The translations under genes were made by a program, and so were the position numbers. Below, piece after piece: positions 43,476 through 52,376 of a DNA stretch of 64,000 nt. How positions within the stretch are numbered: position 1 is the first letter of the stretch; each line of letters opens with the position of its first letter. The DNA is from RFPW01 sp040401595 (lineage in GTDB: Bacteria; Pseudomonadota; Gammaproteobacteria; Burkholderiales; Burkholderiaceae_E), in the NCBI GenBank assembly GCA_040401595.1, contig JBBAOE010000003.1, forward strand, positions 1-64,000. Direction: 5' to 3'. The notes below the pieces were generated by a model. The model saw only the letters and a program-made list of their open reading frames with translations. It searched no databases and was not told where the DNA came from.

Positions 43476-44987
43476 TTACATCAGGACAATATCGTACTGT
43501 TCTTGAGAGTAAATAGTTTCTACGCTCAGAGCCACAGGCTTGCCGATACGCTCCGTCAGGGTGGCTAGAAACCCAGCCTCATCATCGAGGAATAGATCGA
43601 TCACCGCCTGTGACGCCACGATCCGGAACTGGCGTGGATTGAACTGACGCGCCTCACGTTCGATCTCGCGCAAAATTTCGTAACAGACCGTGCGTGCGGT
43701 CTTGAGCGTGCCGCGACCATGACAGATTTTGCAAGGTTCACAGAGTTGTTGGGCAAGCGACTCACGGGTGCGCTTGCGCGTGACTTCAACCAGGCCCAGG
43801 GTTGTAAAGCCGCTTGCCGTGGTGCGGGTGCGGTCTTTGGCGAGCGCCCGACTCAGTTCGGCCAAGACTGCTTCGCGATGCTCGGCGTTTTGCATGTCGA
43901 TAAAGTCGATGATGATGATCCCGCCCAGATTGCGCAGGCGCATCTGTCGCGCGATCGCCTGCGCAGCTTCCAGATTGGTCTTGAAGACCGTGTCATCAAA
44001 GCTGCGCCCACCGACAAAGCCACCCGTGTTGACGTCGATCGTGGTCAGGGCTTCAGTCGGATCAATGATGAGATAACCGCCCGACTTGAGTCCCACCCTG
44101 CGTTCGATGGCACGACCGATCTCTTCTTCGATGCCATGGAGATCGAAGATCGGGCGATCGCCCTGATGCCGGGCCAGTTTGGTGGCGAGCGATGGCATGT
44201 AGTCCAGAGCGAAGGCGTGCAGCGCGTCGTATGCCTCGACCGAATCCACCAGGATCGTTCTGGTTTCGTCGCAGATCAGGTCGCGCACAACCCGCTGCGA
44301 CAGGCTGAGTTCCTGACACAACAAGGCAGGTGGCGGATGTTTGGCGCTACCCTCGACGATCTGGCGCCAACGTCGGCGCAGGTATTCGACGTCTGCCGCT
44401 AATTCGCTGTCGGTGGCTTCCTCGGCGACCGTGCGGGCAATAAAGCCGCCACGCTCGTCTGCGGGGATCGCTGCACGTACCCGTGCTCTCAGGGCTTCAC
44501 GCTGGGCCTCTTCGCCGATGCGCTGACTGATGCCGATATGGGGATCCTGGGGCAGGTAGACCAGAAACCGCCCAGCGATCGACAGATGCGTTGATAATCG
44601 GGCGCCCTTGCTCCCGATCGGATCTTTGATGATCTGGACAATCAGGCGATCGCCCTCATGCAGGAGGCGTTCAATCGGCAGTGGACCCTGGGCACGGCCG
44701 TGGCCGATGCCTGGCGCAGGCACCCGTGCCAGATCTGGGTCGGCGGGGGCCTCGGCAGGCGCCTGCCAGACGTCGGCAACATGCAAAAACGCGGATCGCT
44801 CCAGACCAATGTCAACAAAGGCGGACTGCATGCCGGGCAAGACTCTCGTGATACGGCCCAGCCAGATGTCGCCCACCAGACCACGGCCCCCGGAACGTTC
44901 GATATGGAGTTCCTGCAACGCCCCGTTATGCACGACGCCGACCCGCACCTCCTGCGGCATCACATTGATCAGGATATCTTCGGACAC
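43476..44987 (-). CDS. rng: ribonuclease G
   Basis: A 503-residue endoribonuclease that matures 16S rRNA and turns over mRNA. The N-terminal S1 domain shows GLVGDIWLGRITRVLPGMQSAF. Catalytic aspartates lie in TIDVNTGGFVG (about residue 319) and IIIDFIDM (about 360). The zinc-link CEPCKICHGRG is at about 415. Length fits RNase G and not RNase E, which has a long C-terminal scaffold. It is the last gene of the minus-strand housekeeping block, 14 bases after maf. Confidence 0.96.
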   Translation of the reverse strand: MSEDILINVMPQEVRVGVVHNGALQELHIERSGGRGLVGDIWLGRITRVLPGMQSAFVDIGLERSAFLHVADVWQAPAEAPADPDLARVPAPGIGHGRAQGPLPIERLLHEGDRLIVQIIKDPIGSKGARLSTHLSIAGRFLVYLPQDPHIGISQRIGEEAQREALRARVRAAIPADERGGFIARTVAEEATDSELAADVEYLRRRWRQIVEGSAKHPPPALLCQELSLSQRVVRDLICDETRTILVDSVEAYDALHAFALDYMPSLATKLARHQGDRPIFDLHGIEEEIGRAIERRVGLKSGGYLIIDPTEALTTIDVNTGGFVGGRSFDDTVFKTNLEAAQAIARQMRLRNLGGIIIIDFIDMQNAEHREAVLAELSRALAKDRTRTTASGFTTLGLVEVTRKRTRESLAQQLCEPCKICHGRGTLKTARTVCYEILREIEREARQFNPRQFRIVASQAVIDLFLDDEAGFLATLTERIGKPVALSVETIYSQEQYDIVLM

Positions 44988-45001
44988 ACTTTGCCTTGGT
45001 T

Positions 45002-45688
45002 TTATCGGGGGAGAACGCCAACGCTCTGCAGCAGGCGGGCTGCTTCGTAGAGCGGCAGACCCATGATGCCGGTGTCGCTACCGTCGATGCGCCGCACGAA
45101 GGCGCCAGCCCCCCCCTGCACCGCGTAGGCGCCCGCCTTGTCCATCGGTTCACCCGAGGCTACATAACGGGCAATCTGAGCCTGACTGAGGCGCGCGAAT
45201 CGGACCCGCGAAACGCTAGTTGCCCGAAGTATCCGCGCGTGCCAGAAAGGTAACTCCACGGGCGTGCTGCTGTCGGGCGCTAGCGCAATGCTGGCCGGCC
45301 GCGGCCTCGCAACGGCAACTGCGGTCAGAACGCGGTGGGTGCGCCCCGACAGTGCGCTCAGCATTGATGACGCCTCGTTAGCGTCGGCGGGTTTGCCCAG
45401 AATCCGGCCGCCGATCGCAACTGTGGTGTCGGCAACCAGAATCGGGGCCGCCTCAAGTCCCCGTCGCTGATGGCGGGCCATGGCGGCTTCGAGTTTGGCT
45501 TGGACGACCCGCTCGACATATTGGGTCGGATTCTCTTCCGGCAGCGGATGTTCGAGTGCCTCGACATCTTCGACGATATCGATCTCGGGATCAGCCAGTA
45601 GGAGTTCGGTGCGAACCCCAAGCCTGTTCAGAAGTTCGCGTCGTCGGGGGCTTTGCGAGGCAAGCCAGATAAATTCAAAGGCGGGCAT
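45002..45688 (-). CDS. maf: Maf-family nucleotide pyrophosphatase (YhdE type)
   Basis: A 228-residue Maf protein, which hydrolyses dTTP, UTP or modified pyrimidine triphosphates. The family start WLASQSPRRRELLNRLGV is intact and SGEPMDKAGAYAVQGGAG near residue 170 indicates the dTTP/UTP subgroup. An insertion of about 25 residues (around RPRPASIALAPDSSTPVELP) makes it longer than the usual 190-200 residues. Its ATG overlaps the rlmH stop by one base (TGATG). Confidence 0.93.
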   Translation of the reverse strand: MPAFEFIWLASQSPRRRELLNRLGVRTELLLADPEIDIVEDVEALEHPLPEENPTQYVERVVQAKLEAAMARHQRRGLEAAPILVADTTVAIGGRILGKPADANEASSMLSALSGRTHRVLTAVAVARPRPASIALAPDSSTPVELPFWHARILRATSVSRVRFARLSQAQIARYVASGEPMDKAGAYAVQGGAGAFVRRIDGSDTGIMGLPLYEAARLLQSVGVLPR

Positions 45689-46164
45689 CAGTCGCGATGG
45701 TAGGGGTGGTTGCTCAGGATGGTCCAGGCGCGAAAGAGTTGTTCAGCAATCACGACCCGAACCAATGCATGCGGCAGGGTCAGGCTGGAGAGTCGAATCC
45801 GCTCGTGGGCTTCGCGTTTGAGTCCGGGATCGAGTCCATCGGGCCCACCGATCAGGATGGCCAGCGGAGCGCTGCGGTCCCGCCAGCGCTCGAGTCGGGT
45901 TGCCAAACCGCGGCTGGTGAGATCGTCACCGTGCTCGTCCAAGGCAACCACCGTAGCACCGCTTGGAATGGCCTCGCGAATGCGGTGTGCCTCGGCTGCC
46001 ATCCACGCCGGCGGGTGTCCGCTGGGGCCCCGGATGTCCGGTCGCACTTCGGTCCACTCAAGACGCAGTTCCGGTGGCAGGCGTTCGGCATAGTCACGCG
46101 CCGCATCACGGACCCACGCTGGCGGCTTGAGGCCGACTGCAATCATGCGGATGCGCATGGCCAT
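45688..46164 (-). CDS. rlmH: 23S rRNA pseudouridine-1915 N3-methyltransferase RlmH
   Basis: A 158-residue SPOUT methyltransferase that modifies helix 69 of 23S rRNA. The SAM-binding knot is seen at LAILIGGPDGL and the C-terminus LTLPHALVRVVIAEQLFRAW and HPYHRD is nearly invariant in the family. It follows rsfS by 17 bases. Two methionines close together (MAMRIRM) leave a 2-residue uncertainty in the start. Confidence 0.96.
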   Translation of the reverse strand: MAMRIRMIAVGLKPPAWVRDAARDYAERLPPELRLEWTEVRPDIRGPSGHPPAWMAAEAHRIREAIPSGATVVALDEHGDDLTSRGLATRLERWRDRSAPLAILIGGPDGLDPGLKREAHERIRLSSLTLPHALVRVVIAEQLFRAWTILSNHPYHRD

Positions 46165-46181
46165 CAGGGGACCGTAGCGGA

Positions 46182-46655
46182 TCAGGTCGCGGTTTTAGGT
46201 TTGGCTACCCGTCGGGTGGCGACCTTTTTGGTCGGGGTCGGTGTCGGTTCGGCCAGCTGTGGTGTGGGTTTTCGGGTGCGTACAGGCTTCGGGATCAGTG
46301 GCAGGTCTGGGGCGCCCAGACGCACCCGAACCGTCTTTCCGCCCCAGATTTCTTCGAGGTGGTAGTACTGACGGATCGCGGGTTGCATGATGTGGACGAT
46401 GATGTCGCCCAGATCGACCAGAACCCATTCGCCAGTCTCTTCGCCTTCCACTGCAATCACGTCACCGCCTGCGGCCTTGGCCTTATCGCGTACGTTGCTG
46501 GCAATCGCGCGACTTTGGCGATTGGAGGTTGCCGAGGCGATGATGACCCGATCAAACAGGGAGGTCAGCTTGGTGGTATCAAAGACTTGAATATCCTGAG
46601 CCTTGATATCTTCGAGGGCGTCGACGACGACGCGTTGCAGTTTTCGCAATTCCAT
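46182..46655 (-). CDS. rsfS: ribosomal silencing factor RsfS
   Basis: A 157-residue protein. RsfS binds uL14 on the 50S subunit and blocks subunit joining under starvation. The core (residues about 1-115) has DIKAQDIQVFDTTKLTSLFD, IASATSNRQSRAIA and GEETGEWVLVDLGDIIVHIM. A C-terminal basic tail of about 40 residues, rich in Pro, Thr, Lys and Arg, is an extension beyond the usual 105-120 residues. ATG 46655 (MELRKLQ) is preferred to 46676. Confidence 0.94.
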   Translation of the reverse strand: MELRKLQRVVVDALEDIKAQDIQVFDTTKLTSLFDRVIIASATSNRQSRAIASNVRDKAKAAGGDVIAVEGEETGEWVLVDLGDIIVHIMQPAIRQYYHLEEIWGGKTVRVRLGAPDLPLIPKPVRTRKPTPQLAEPTPTPTKKVATRRVAKPKTAT

Positions 46656-46716
46656 GGGGCCAGGGTTTCTCAACAAAAAGGGTCAGAACGGAACGGGTCA
46701 GGATGCGGCGGGGCGA

Positions 46717-47439
46717 TCAGCGGTAGAGACCGACACGATCGATGATATCGAGCACCCCGGCGGACAGCAGTTCGTGGGGTCGTTCGCCCGCCTGTAATTG
46801 CCTGCGCAACGCAGTCGACGAGATGGGGACTGGCGGCATTCGGAACAGCACGATACTGCCACCGGCACCCTCGATCCCGGGCAGATTTCGCGCCGGCAGG
46901 GCGTCGCGACCTCGCTCGGCGAGCAGGGCTTGCATCGCAGCTGGCAATTGTCCCATGCCTTCCGGTCCTCGCGAAGTCACCGCCAGGTGGACAGCATCAA
47001 GCAATTCCTGCCAGCGATGCCAGGTCGGCAGGTTGGCAAACTGATCGGCGCCCATCAACCAGACAAGTTGGGCCTGCGGGCCGTATTCGGCCCGCAGTTC
47101 CTGCAGCGTATCGATCGTGAACGTGGGGCCCTCGCGCCGCATCTCTCGATCATCCACTTCGAGGCGCCAATGCTCGCCGGGACAGGGAGGCCGATCACGG
47201 ACGGCGGCACAGAGCATCTGTAGACGGTCGTGGGCTGATGTGGCGAGGGCGGTTTTTTGCCAAGGCTTCCCACTGGGAATGAGACGGACCTCATCCAGAT
47301 CCAGGGCTATTGCAGCCGATCGTGCGAGGACGAGGTGACCGATGTGCGGCGGATCAAACGTACCACCGAACAGTCCTATCCGTGCGCACCCGGCCGGGCG
47401 TTGTAACGGGGACGCTGCTTCGGCGGGGCCGTTCGTCAA
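46717..47439 (-). CDS. nadD: nicotinate-nucleotide adenylyltransferase
   Basis: A 240-residue enzyme of NAD biosynthesis that adenylates nicotinate mononucleotide. GLFGGTFDPPHIGHLVLARS contains the HxGH motif and ISSTALRRQL is the second conserved motif. The best start is TTG 47439, which overlaps the hemF stop as TTGA; the open frame runs further into hemF but without homology. The C-terminal part has a small Ala/Gly-rich insertion (AERGRDALPARNLPGIEGAG). Confidence 0.93.
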   Translation of the reverse strand: MTNGPAEAASPLQRPAGCARIGLFGGTFDPPHIGHLVLARSAAIALDLDEVRLIPSGKPWQKTALATSAHDRLQMLCAAVRDRPPCPGEHWRLEVDDREMRREGPTFTIDTLQELRAEYGPQAQLVWLMGADQFANLPTWHRWQELLDAVHLAVTSRGPEGMGQLPAAMQALLAERGRDALPARNLPGIEGAGGSIVLFRMPPVPISSTALRRQLQAGERPHELLSAGVLDIIDRVGLYR

Positions 47440-48467
47440 ATCCAGGTCCTCGGCACCAGGTAATGCTCCAGAAGAAGGGCCTCGGGCGAGCCGGGTTCGG
47501 GATGATGGTCGTACGCCCATTGAACGCCTGGCGGCATCGACATGAGGATGCTTTCGGTACGTCCGCCCGATTGCAGGCCGAACAGGGTTCCTCGGTCCCA
47601 GACCAGATTGAACTCCACATAGCGCCCGCGCCGCAGCGCCTGCCAATGGCGCTCGCGTTCGCCGTACGCCAAGGTGCGCCGGCGTTGCGCGATGGGCAGC
47701 CAGGCCTGGAGAAAACCGTTACCAACGGCCTGGGTCAAGCCGAACGCGGTGTCGAAATCGGGTTCGGCCAGATCGTCGAAAAAGATACCGCCGATCCCGC
47801 GCGGTTCTCGGCGGTGTTTCAGAAAAAAATACTCGTCACACCCGGCTTTGAAGCGCGGGTAGGTTTCGGCGCCAAAGGGTTCGAGCGCATCGGCACAGGT
47901 TCGATGAAAATGTACGGCATCTTCTTCGAACCCGTAGTAAGGCGTGAGGTCCATCCCGCCGCCAAACCACCAGATCGGTTCCCCCTCTGAACCCGAGGGT
48001 TGCGCGACAAAGAAGCGGACGTTCAGATGGACAGTTGGTATGTAGGGGTTGCGAGGATGCAGGACCAGGGACACGCCCATCGCTTCCCAATGGCGACCCG
48101 CCAACTGTGGCCGGGCTGCGGTCGCCGAGGGCGGCAGGCGCGTGCCCGAGACATGCGAAAAACCGATACCCCCGCGCTCCAACAGGGCGCCGTCTTCGAG
48201 GATGCAGGTGATACCGCCTCCTCCGGTGAGTGCCGGTTGCGCGGTTGTCGCACTGCTCGCGTCACCCGCCGCAGCGCTCGATTTGTCGCTGTCTGCGTTA
48301 TCGTGCGGTCCGACCGAACCGATGGGGCGCTCACGTTGCCAGCGATCCTCGCGAAAACGACCGCCATCGGCAGCCTCAAGCGTCGTGACAATCTGCTGTT
48401 GCAGACCAAGCAGCCAGTTCCGAACGGCAGCGGCATCCGCGGCAGGGGGGTGGGCGTTGAAGTTCAT
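47436..48467 (-). CDS. hemF: oxygen-dependent coproporphyrinogen III oxidase
   Basis: A 343-residue heme-biosynthesis enzyme. The conserved core has PYIPTVHLNVRFFVA, WWFGGGMDLTPYYGFEEDAVHF, YFFLKHRREPRGIGGIFFDD and RGRYVEFNLVWDRGTLFGLQ. The N-terminal region contains an insertion of about 35 residues (near 48-85), rich in Asp, Ser, Ala and Thr, between the EDRWQRE segment and the GGGGITCILEDG segment. It starts 4 bases after purD and its stop is reused in the nadD start. Confidence 0.96.
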   Translation of the reverse strand: MNFNAHPPAADAAAVRNWLLGLQQQIVTTLEAADGGRFREDRWQRERPIGSVGPHDNADSDKSSAAAGDASSATTAQPALTGGGGITCILEDGALLERGGIGFSHVSGTRLPPSATAARPQLAGRHWEAMGVSLVLHPRNPYIPTVHLNVRFFVAQPSGSEGEPIWWFGGGMDLTPYYGFEEDAVHFHRTCADALEPFGAETYPRFKAGCDEYFFLKHRREPRGIGGIFFDDLAEPDFDTAFGLTQAVGNGFLQAWLPIAQRRRTLAYGERERHWQALRRGRYVEFNLVWDRGTLFGLQSGGRTESILMSMPPGVQWAYDHHPEPGSPEALLLEHYLVPRTWI

Positions 48468-48471
48468 GGGT

Positions 48472-49836
48472 TCAGGTCAACGGGTGAAGAGATTCGAGTG
48501 CTCGGTGGCCAATGTCCCGACGCATCTGCAGACCCGCAAAATCGATCTGGTCAATGGCTGCGTAGGCCCGCTCGCTTGCCTGACGAACGGTTTCTCCGAG
48601 TGCGGTGACACATAGAACCCGTCCGCCGCTGGTGAGGAGCTGATCCTGATCCGATTGCGTACCTGCGTGAAACGCCATGACGTTCGGGGCAAGCGTATTT
48701 CCCCGGACCGGCAGGCCAAGGACGGGGTCACCTTTGCGGGGCGCTTCCGGGTAGCCGGCGGCGGCGAGGACGACACCAAGCGCAACCTGTGGGTCCCATT
48801 GGGCCTGCACCTGATCGAGCCGGCCATCGATTGCGGCCTCGAGAAGTTCGACCAGATCGGACTGCAGCCGCGCCAGAATCGGTTGCGTCTCGGGATCGCC
48901 AAGGCGGCAGTTGAATTCCAGGGTCTTGACGCCGCCATCCGGGTCGATCATCAAACCTGCGTAGAGAAAACCGGTATAGGGGATTCCATCTGCAGCCATT
49001 CCCCGGACGGCCGGCAGGATGATCTCGCGCAGAGCCCGTTCATGGACGGCGGGGGTGACAACCGGGGCTGGAGAATACGCGCCCATCCCACCGGTGTTGG
49101 GGCCTTGATCTCCGTCGCGCAGGCGTTTGTGATCCTGACTGGAGGCGAGTGCCAGCACATGGGTACCGTCGGCCATGACGATGAAACTGGCCTCTTCGCC
49201 GGCTAGAAAAGACTCGATCACGACCCGTGCGCCGGCCCCGCCCAGCCGATTGCCCACCAGCATCTGGTCGATGGCTTCATGGGCTTCGTCAAGGGATTGT
49301 GCGACCACGACTCCTTTACCCGCCGCCAGACCATCGGCCTTGATCACGATCGGAGCGCCATGCTGGTCGACATAGGCATGCGCTTCCGCGGCCCGCGTAA
49401 AACTGCCATAGGCCGCGGTCGGAATGGCATGGCGTGTCATGAAGGCTTTGGCAAAGTCTTTGGAGCTTTCCAACTGTGCTGCTGCGGCGCTCGGCCCGAA
49501 GATCCGGAGTCCGCGGGTTCGGAAGGCGTCCACGATGCCGGCTGCCAGCGGCCCCTCGGGCCCGACAACCGTCAGTGCGATCCCCTGAGCCTGAACCAGT
49601 TCTGCGAGCGCGACGATGCCATCGGGCGTCGTACCGTCAATGGGTACGTTGATCATGCCGGGTTCGCGAGCAGTACCCCCATTGCCAGGTGCGACAAAAA
49701 CGGTTTGTACCTGCGGTGATTGCAGCAGGCGCCAGGCCAGCGCATGTTCCCGTCCGCCGCCGCCAACCACTAGAATCTTGAGTGCCCGATCCGGACGCTT
49801 GTCGTTCATTTTAAAAATGGGAATCGTATTGGACAT
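48472..49836 (-). CDS. purD: phosphoribosylamine-glycine ligase (GAR synthetase)
   Basis: A 454-residue ATP-grasp enzyme for the second step of purine synthesis. KILVVGGGGREHALAWRL is the N-terminal nucleotide site, IVIKADGLAAGKGVVVA the ATP-grasp loop, and LEFNCRLGDPETQPILARL the metal-binding block. The ORF start (49836) gives about 17 extra residues before the conserved domain; ATG 49809 is a reasonable alternative, and neither has a strong ribosome binding site. It lies 35 bases after yebC. Confidence 0.96.
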   Translation of the reverse strand: MSNTIPIFKMNDKRPDRALKILVVGGGGREHALAWRLLQSPQVQTVFVAPGNGGTAREPGMINVPIDGTTPDGIVALAELVQAQGIALTVVGPEGPLAAGIVDAFRTRGLRIFGPSAAAAQLESSKDFAKAFMTRHAIPTAAYGSFTRAAEAHAYVDQHGAPIVIKADGLAAGKGVVVAQSLDEAHEAIDQMLVGNRLGGAGARVVIESFLAGEEASFIVMADGTHVLALASSQDHKRLRDGDQGPNTGGMGAYSPAPVVTPAVHERALREIILPAVRGMAADGIPYTGFLYAGLMIDPDGGVKTLEFNCRLGDPETQPILARLQSDLVELLEAAIDGRLDQVQAQWDPQVALGVVLAAAGYPEAPRKGDPVLGLPVRGNTLAPNVMAFHAGTQSDQDQLLTSGGRVLCVTALGETVRQASERAYAAIDQIDFAGLQMRRDIGHRALESLHPLT

Positions 49837-49871
49837 TGAATCGGGAATCGCCGGCTCAGTCCCCGGGACAG

Positions 49872-50597
49872 TTAGACCAATTCGGCATTGGTGTAGACGT
49901 CTTGGACGTCATCCAGGTTTTCGATGACATCGAGCAGTTTCTGCATGCGTTCTGCATCGTCCCCATGAAGAGGCGTCGAGGTCTCAGGACGCATGGTCAA
50001 GGCGGCGATCTCCGCGTGAAGACCCGCCGCCAGCAATGCGTCGCGAACCGTCGAGAAGCTGGCGGGCTCACACAGCAACTCAATGCCACCCTCTTCGTCC
50101 GGAATCACGTCGTCTGCGCCCGCTTCGAGCGCGATCTCCAGGAGTCGGTCTTCCGTCGTCGAGCCAGGTGCAAACAGAAATTGGCCGCAGTGACGAAACA
50201 AAAACGCAACCGAACCGTCGGTGCCGAGGTTCCCGCCATATTTTGCAAACGCATGACGAACCTCAGCCACCGTGCGGGTTCGGTTGTCCGTCAGGCAGTC
50301 AACGATCACCGCAGCGCCCCCGATCCCGTACCCTTCGTAGCGGATCTCGGTGTAATCCACACCGTCGAGTTGCCCCGAGCCCCGTTGAACCGCCTTGGTC
50401 ACCGTGTCTTTGGGCATGTTAGCGTCCGAGGCCTTGTCCATCGCCAGACGAAGGCGCGGGTTGACACTCACGTCGGCGCCACCGAGTTTGGCGGCGACCG
50501 TAATTTCCTTGATCAAGCGCGTAAAGAGTTTGCCGCGCCGCTCATCCTGCCGACCCTTGCGGTGCTGGATGTTTGCCCACTTGGAATGACCTGCCAT
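49872..50597 (-). CDS. yebC: YebC/PmpR/TACO1-family protein
   Basis: A 241-residue protein beginning MAGHSKWANIQHRKGRQDERR, the invariant family start. Family members act as DNA-binding regulators or as factors that relieve ribosome stalling at proline-rich stretches. KDTVTKAVQRGSGQLDG, IRYEGYGIGGAAVIVDCLTDN and the later VIPDEEGGIELLCEP blocks are intact. It is the first gene of the minus-strand block and is divergent from the HerA-like gene across 54 bases. Confidence 0.95.
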   Translation of the reverse strand: MAGHSKWANIQHRKGRQDERRGKLFTRLIKEITVAAKLGGADVSVNPRLRLAMDKASDANMPKDTVTKAVQRGSGQLDGVDYTEIRYEGYGIGGAAVIVDCLTDNRTRTVAEVRHAFAKYGGNLGTDGSVAFLFRHCGQFLFAPGSTTEDRLLEIALEAGADDVIPDEEGGIELLCEPASFSTVRDALLAAGLHAEIAALTMRPETSTPLHGDDAERMQKLLDVIENLDDVQDVYTNAELV

Positions 50598-50651
50598 AGC
50601 GGATGCATTTCCTCAATGAAAAGCACAAAATTCTAGCATCGGTCGCGATGA

Positions 50652-52376
50652 ATGACCTCAAGCCCCATGACACGAGCCAATACGACCATGACTTCTGAAT
50701 ACTCCGATACCGCCGGACCTCTGGCCATTGTGCAGGTTCTGGGCCCGCAGGAGGCCGCGAGTCCGATGCCACGAGAGGGCCCGCAGGAGTTTGCCCGCGA
50801 GATTGGCCTGCTGCCCGCGTTCGCCAATCGCCATGGTCTTATCACGGGCGCCACGGGGACTGGCAAGACGGTGACGCTGCAGCGGATGGCCGAGCGCCTC
50901 AGCCGAAACGGCGTCCCGGTTTTCATGGCCGATGTCAAGGGCGACCTGACCGGGATGGCGATGCCGGGGGCGGAGTCGCCCAAATTCCTCCAGCGTTGCG
51001 AACGCCTCGGGATTCCGGCGCCCCGGTTTGCGGCATGCCCGGTGGCGCTTTGGGATGTGTTCGGCGGGCGTGGGCACCCCCTGCGCGCCACCATTTCCGA
51101 TATGGGACCTCTGTTGCTGGCGCGCATGCTGGGACTCAATGAGACCCAGACCGGTGTGTTGCAACTGGTCTTTCGCGTCGCCGACGATGCTGGCCTGCTC
51201 TTGCTCGACACCAAGGACCTGCGGGCCATGCTGATCCATGTGGCCGAGCGTGCCGAGCAACTGCGGACCGAATACGGCAATGTCTCGAGCGCATCGATTG
51301 GTGCGATCCAGCGGGGTCTGCTGAGCCTTGACGAGCAGGGCGGAGATGTTTTTTTTGGCGAACCGATGCTCGATCTGGACGACTTGTTGCGCACGGACGA
51401 CCGGGGCCGTGGCGTGGTCAACATTCTCGCCGCTGATCGCTTGTTGCAGGCGCCGCGTCTCTATGCAACGTTTCTGCTGTGGTTGCTCTCGGAACTCTTC
51501 GAGCAACTGCCCGAGGTGGGCGATCTCGACCAGCCCCTGCTGGTGTTCTTTTTCGACGAGGCCCATTTGCTTTTCGAGGGTGCCCCTGCGGTTCTGGTCG
51601 AAAAGATCGAACAGGTCGTGCGGCTCATCCGCTCCAAGGGTGTCGGGGTCTACTTCGTCACCCAGAACCCCCTGGATGTGCCCGAATCCGTACTCGGTCA
51701 GTTGGGCAATCGGGTACAGCACGCTTTGCGCGCGTTTACCCCGCGAGATCAGAAGGCGGTTCGGGTAGCGGCCGAGACCTTGAGGGCCAATCCGGCTTTC
51801 GATGCGACGACCGTAATCACGGAGTTGGGCGTTGGGGAAGCGCTGGTGTCGTTTCTCGACGAGCACGGACGACCTACACCGGTCGAGCGCGGTTTTGTCC
51901 TTCCGCCGGCCTCCCGGATCGGCCCGCTGACCGAGGCTGAACGAGCGCAAGTCATCGCTGGTTCGGCACTTGCTGGAAAATATGAGCGGGCGATTGACCG
52001 GGAGAGTGCCTACGAGCGACTGCGCAACCGGGCTGGCGACCGATCGAACCAATCTCGGGGCCCCGTGGACCAGAATCCTGCATCGGGGGACATGAGCCAT
52101 CCGCCCGGTATCGCGGCCGCACCCACGGAACTGGCGCATCAGGAACCATCAACGTCCTGGGCAGACCGATTACGCGATGGGGTTAGCGGGCTGCTGGAGG
52201 ATGGCGGAAGTCGGGGCACTCGTGGAGGTCGCGGGTCTTCTACGCCGGAATCACTACTTGGTGCGGTCGCCCGTAGCGCCGCTCGAACGATTGGGTCCCA
52301 AATCGGTCGCGAGATTGTCCGCGGTGTCCTCGGCGGGATTTTTGGTGGCGGCGGGGGCGTGCGCCGACGTCGCTGA
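50652..52376 (+). CDS. HerA-like ATPase (DUF853 family)
   Basis: A 574-residue cytosolic P-loop ATPase of the HerA/FtsK-like group. Walker A is LITGATGTGKTVTLQRM (about residue 65) and Walker B LVFFFDEAHLLFEGAP (about 297). VYFVTQNPLDVPESVLGQLGNRVQHALRAF is shared by the DUF853 family, of which E. coli YjgR is a member; biochemical role unknown, possibly DNA translocation. The final segment has GREIVRGVLGGIFGGGGGVRRRR-type glycine and arginine-rich sequence. Its 3' end overlaps a convergent gene by 123 bases. Confidence 0.88.
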   Translation: MTSSPMTRANTTMTSEYSDTAGPLAIVQVLGPQEAASPMPREGPQEFAREIGLLPAFANRHGLITGATGTGKTVTLQRMAERLSRNGVPVFMADVKGDLTGMAMPGAESPKFLQRCERLGIPAPRFAACPVALWDVFGGRGHPLRATISDMGPLLLARMLGLNETQTGVLQLVFRVADDAGLLLLDTKDLRAMLIHVAERAEQLRTEYGNVSSASIGAIQRGLLSLDEQGGDVFFGEPMLDLDDLLRTDDRGRGVVNILAADRLLQAPRLYATFLLWLLSELFEQLPEVGDLDQPLLVFFFDEAHLLFEGAPAVLVEKIEQVVRLIRSKGVGVYFVTQNPLDVPESVLGQLGNRVQHALRAFTPRDQKAVRVAAETLRANPAFDATTVITELGVGEALVSFLDEHGRPTPVERGFVLPPASRIGPLTEAERAQVIAGSALAGKYERAIDRESAYERLRNRAGDRSNQSRGPVDQNPASGDMSHPPGIAAAPTELAHQEPSTSWADRLRDGVSGLLEDGGSRGTRGGRGSSTPESLLGAVARSAARTIGSQIGREIVRGVLGGIFGGGGGVRRRR

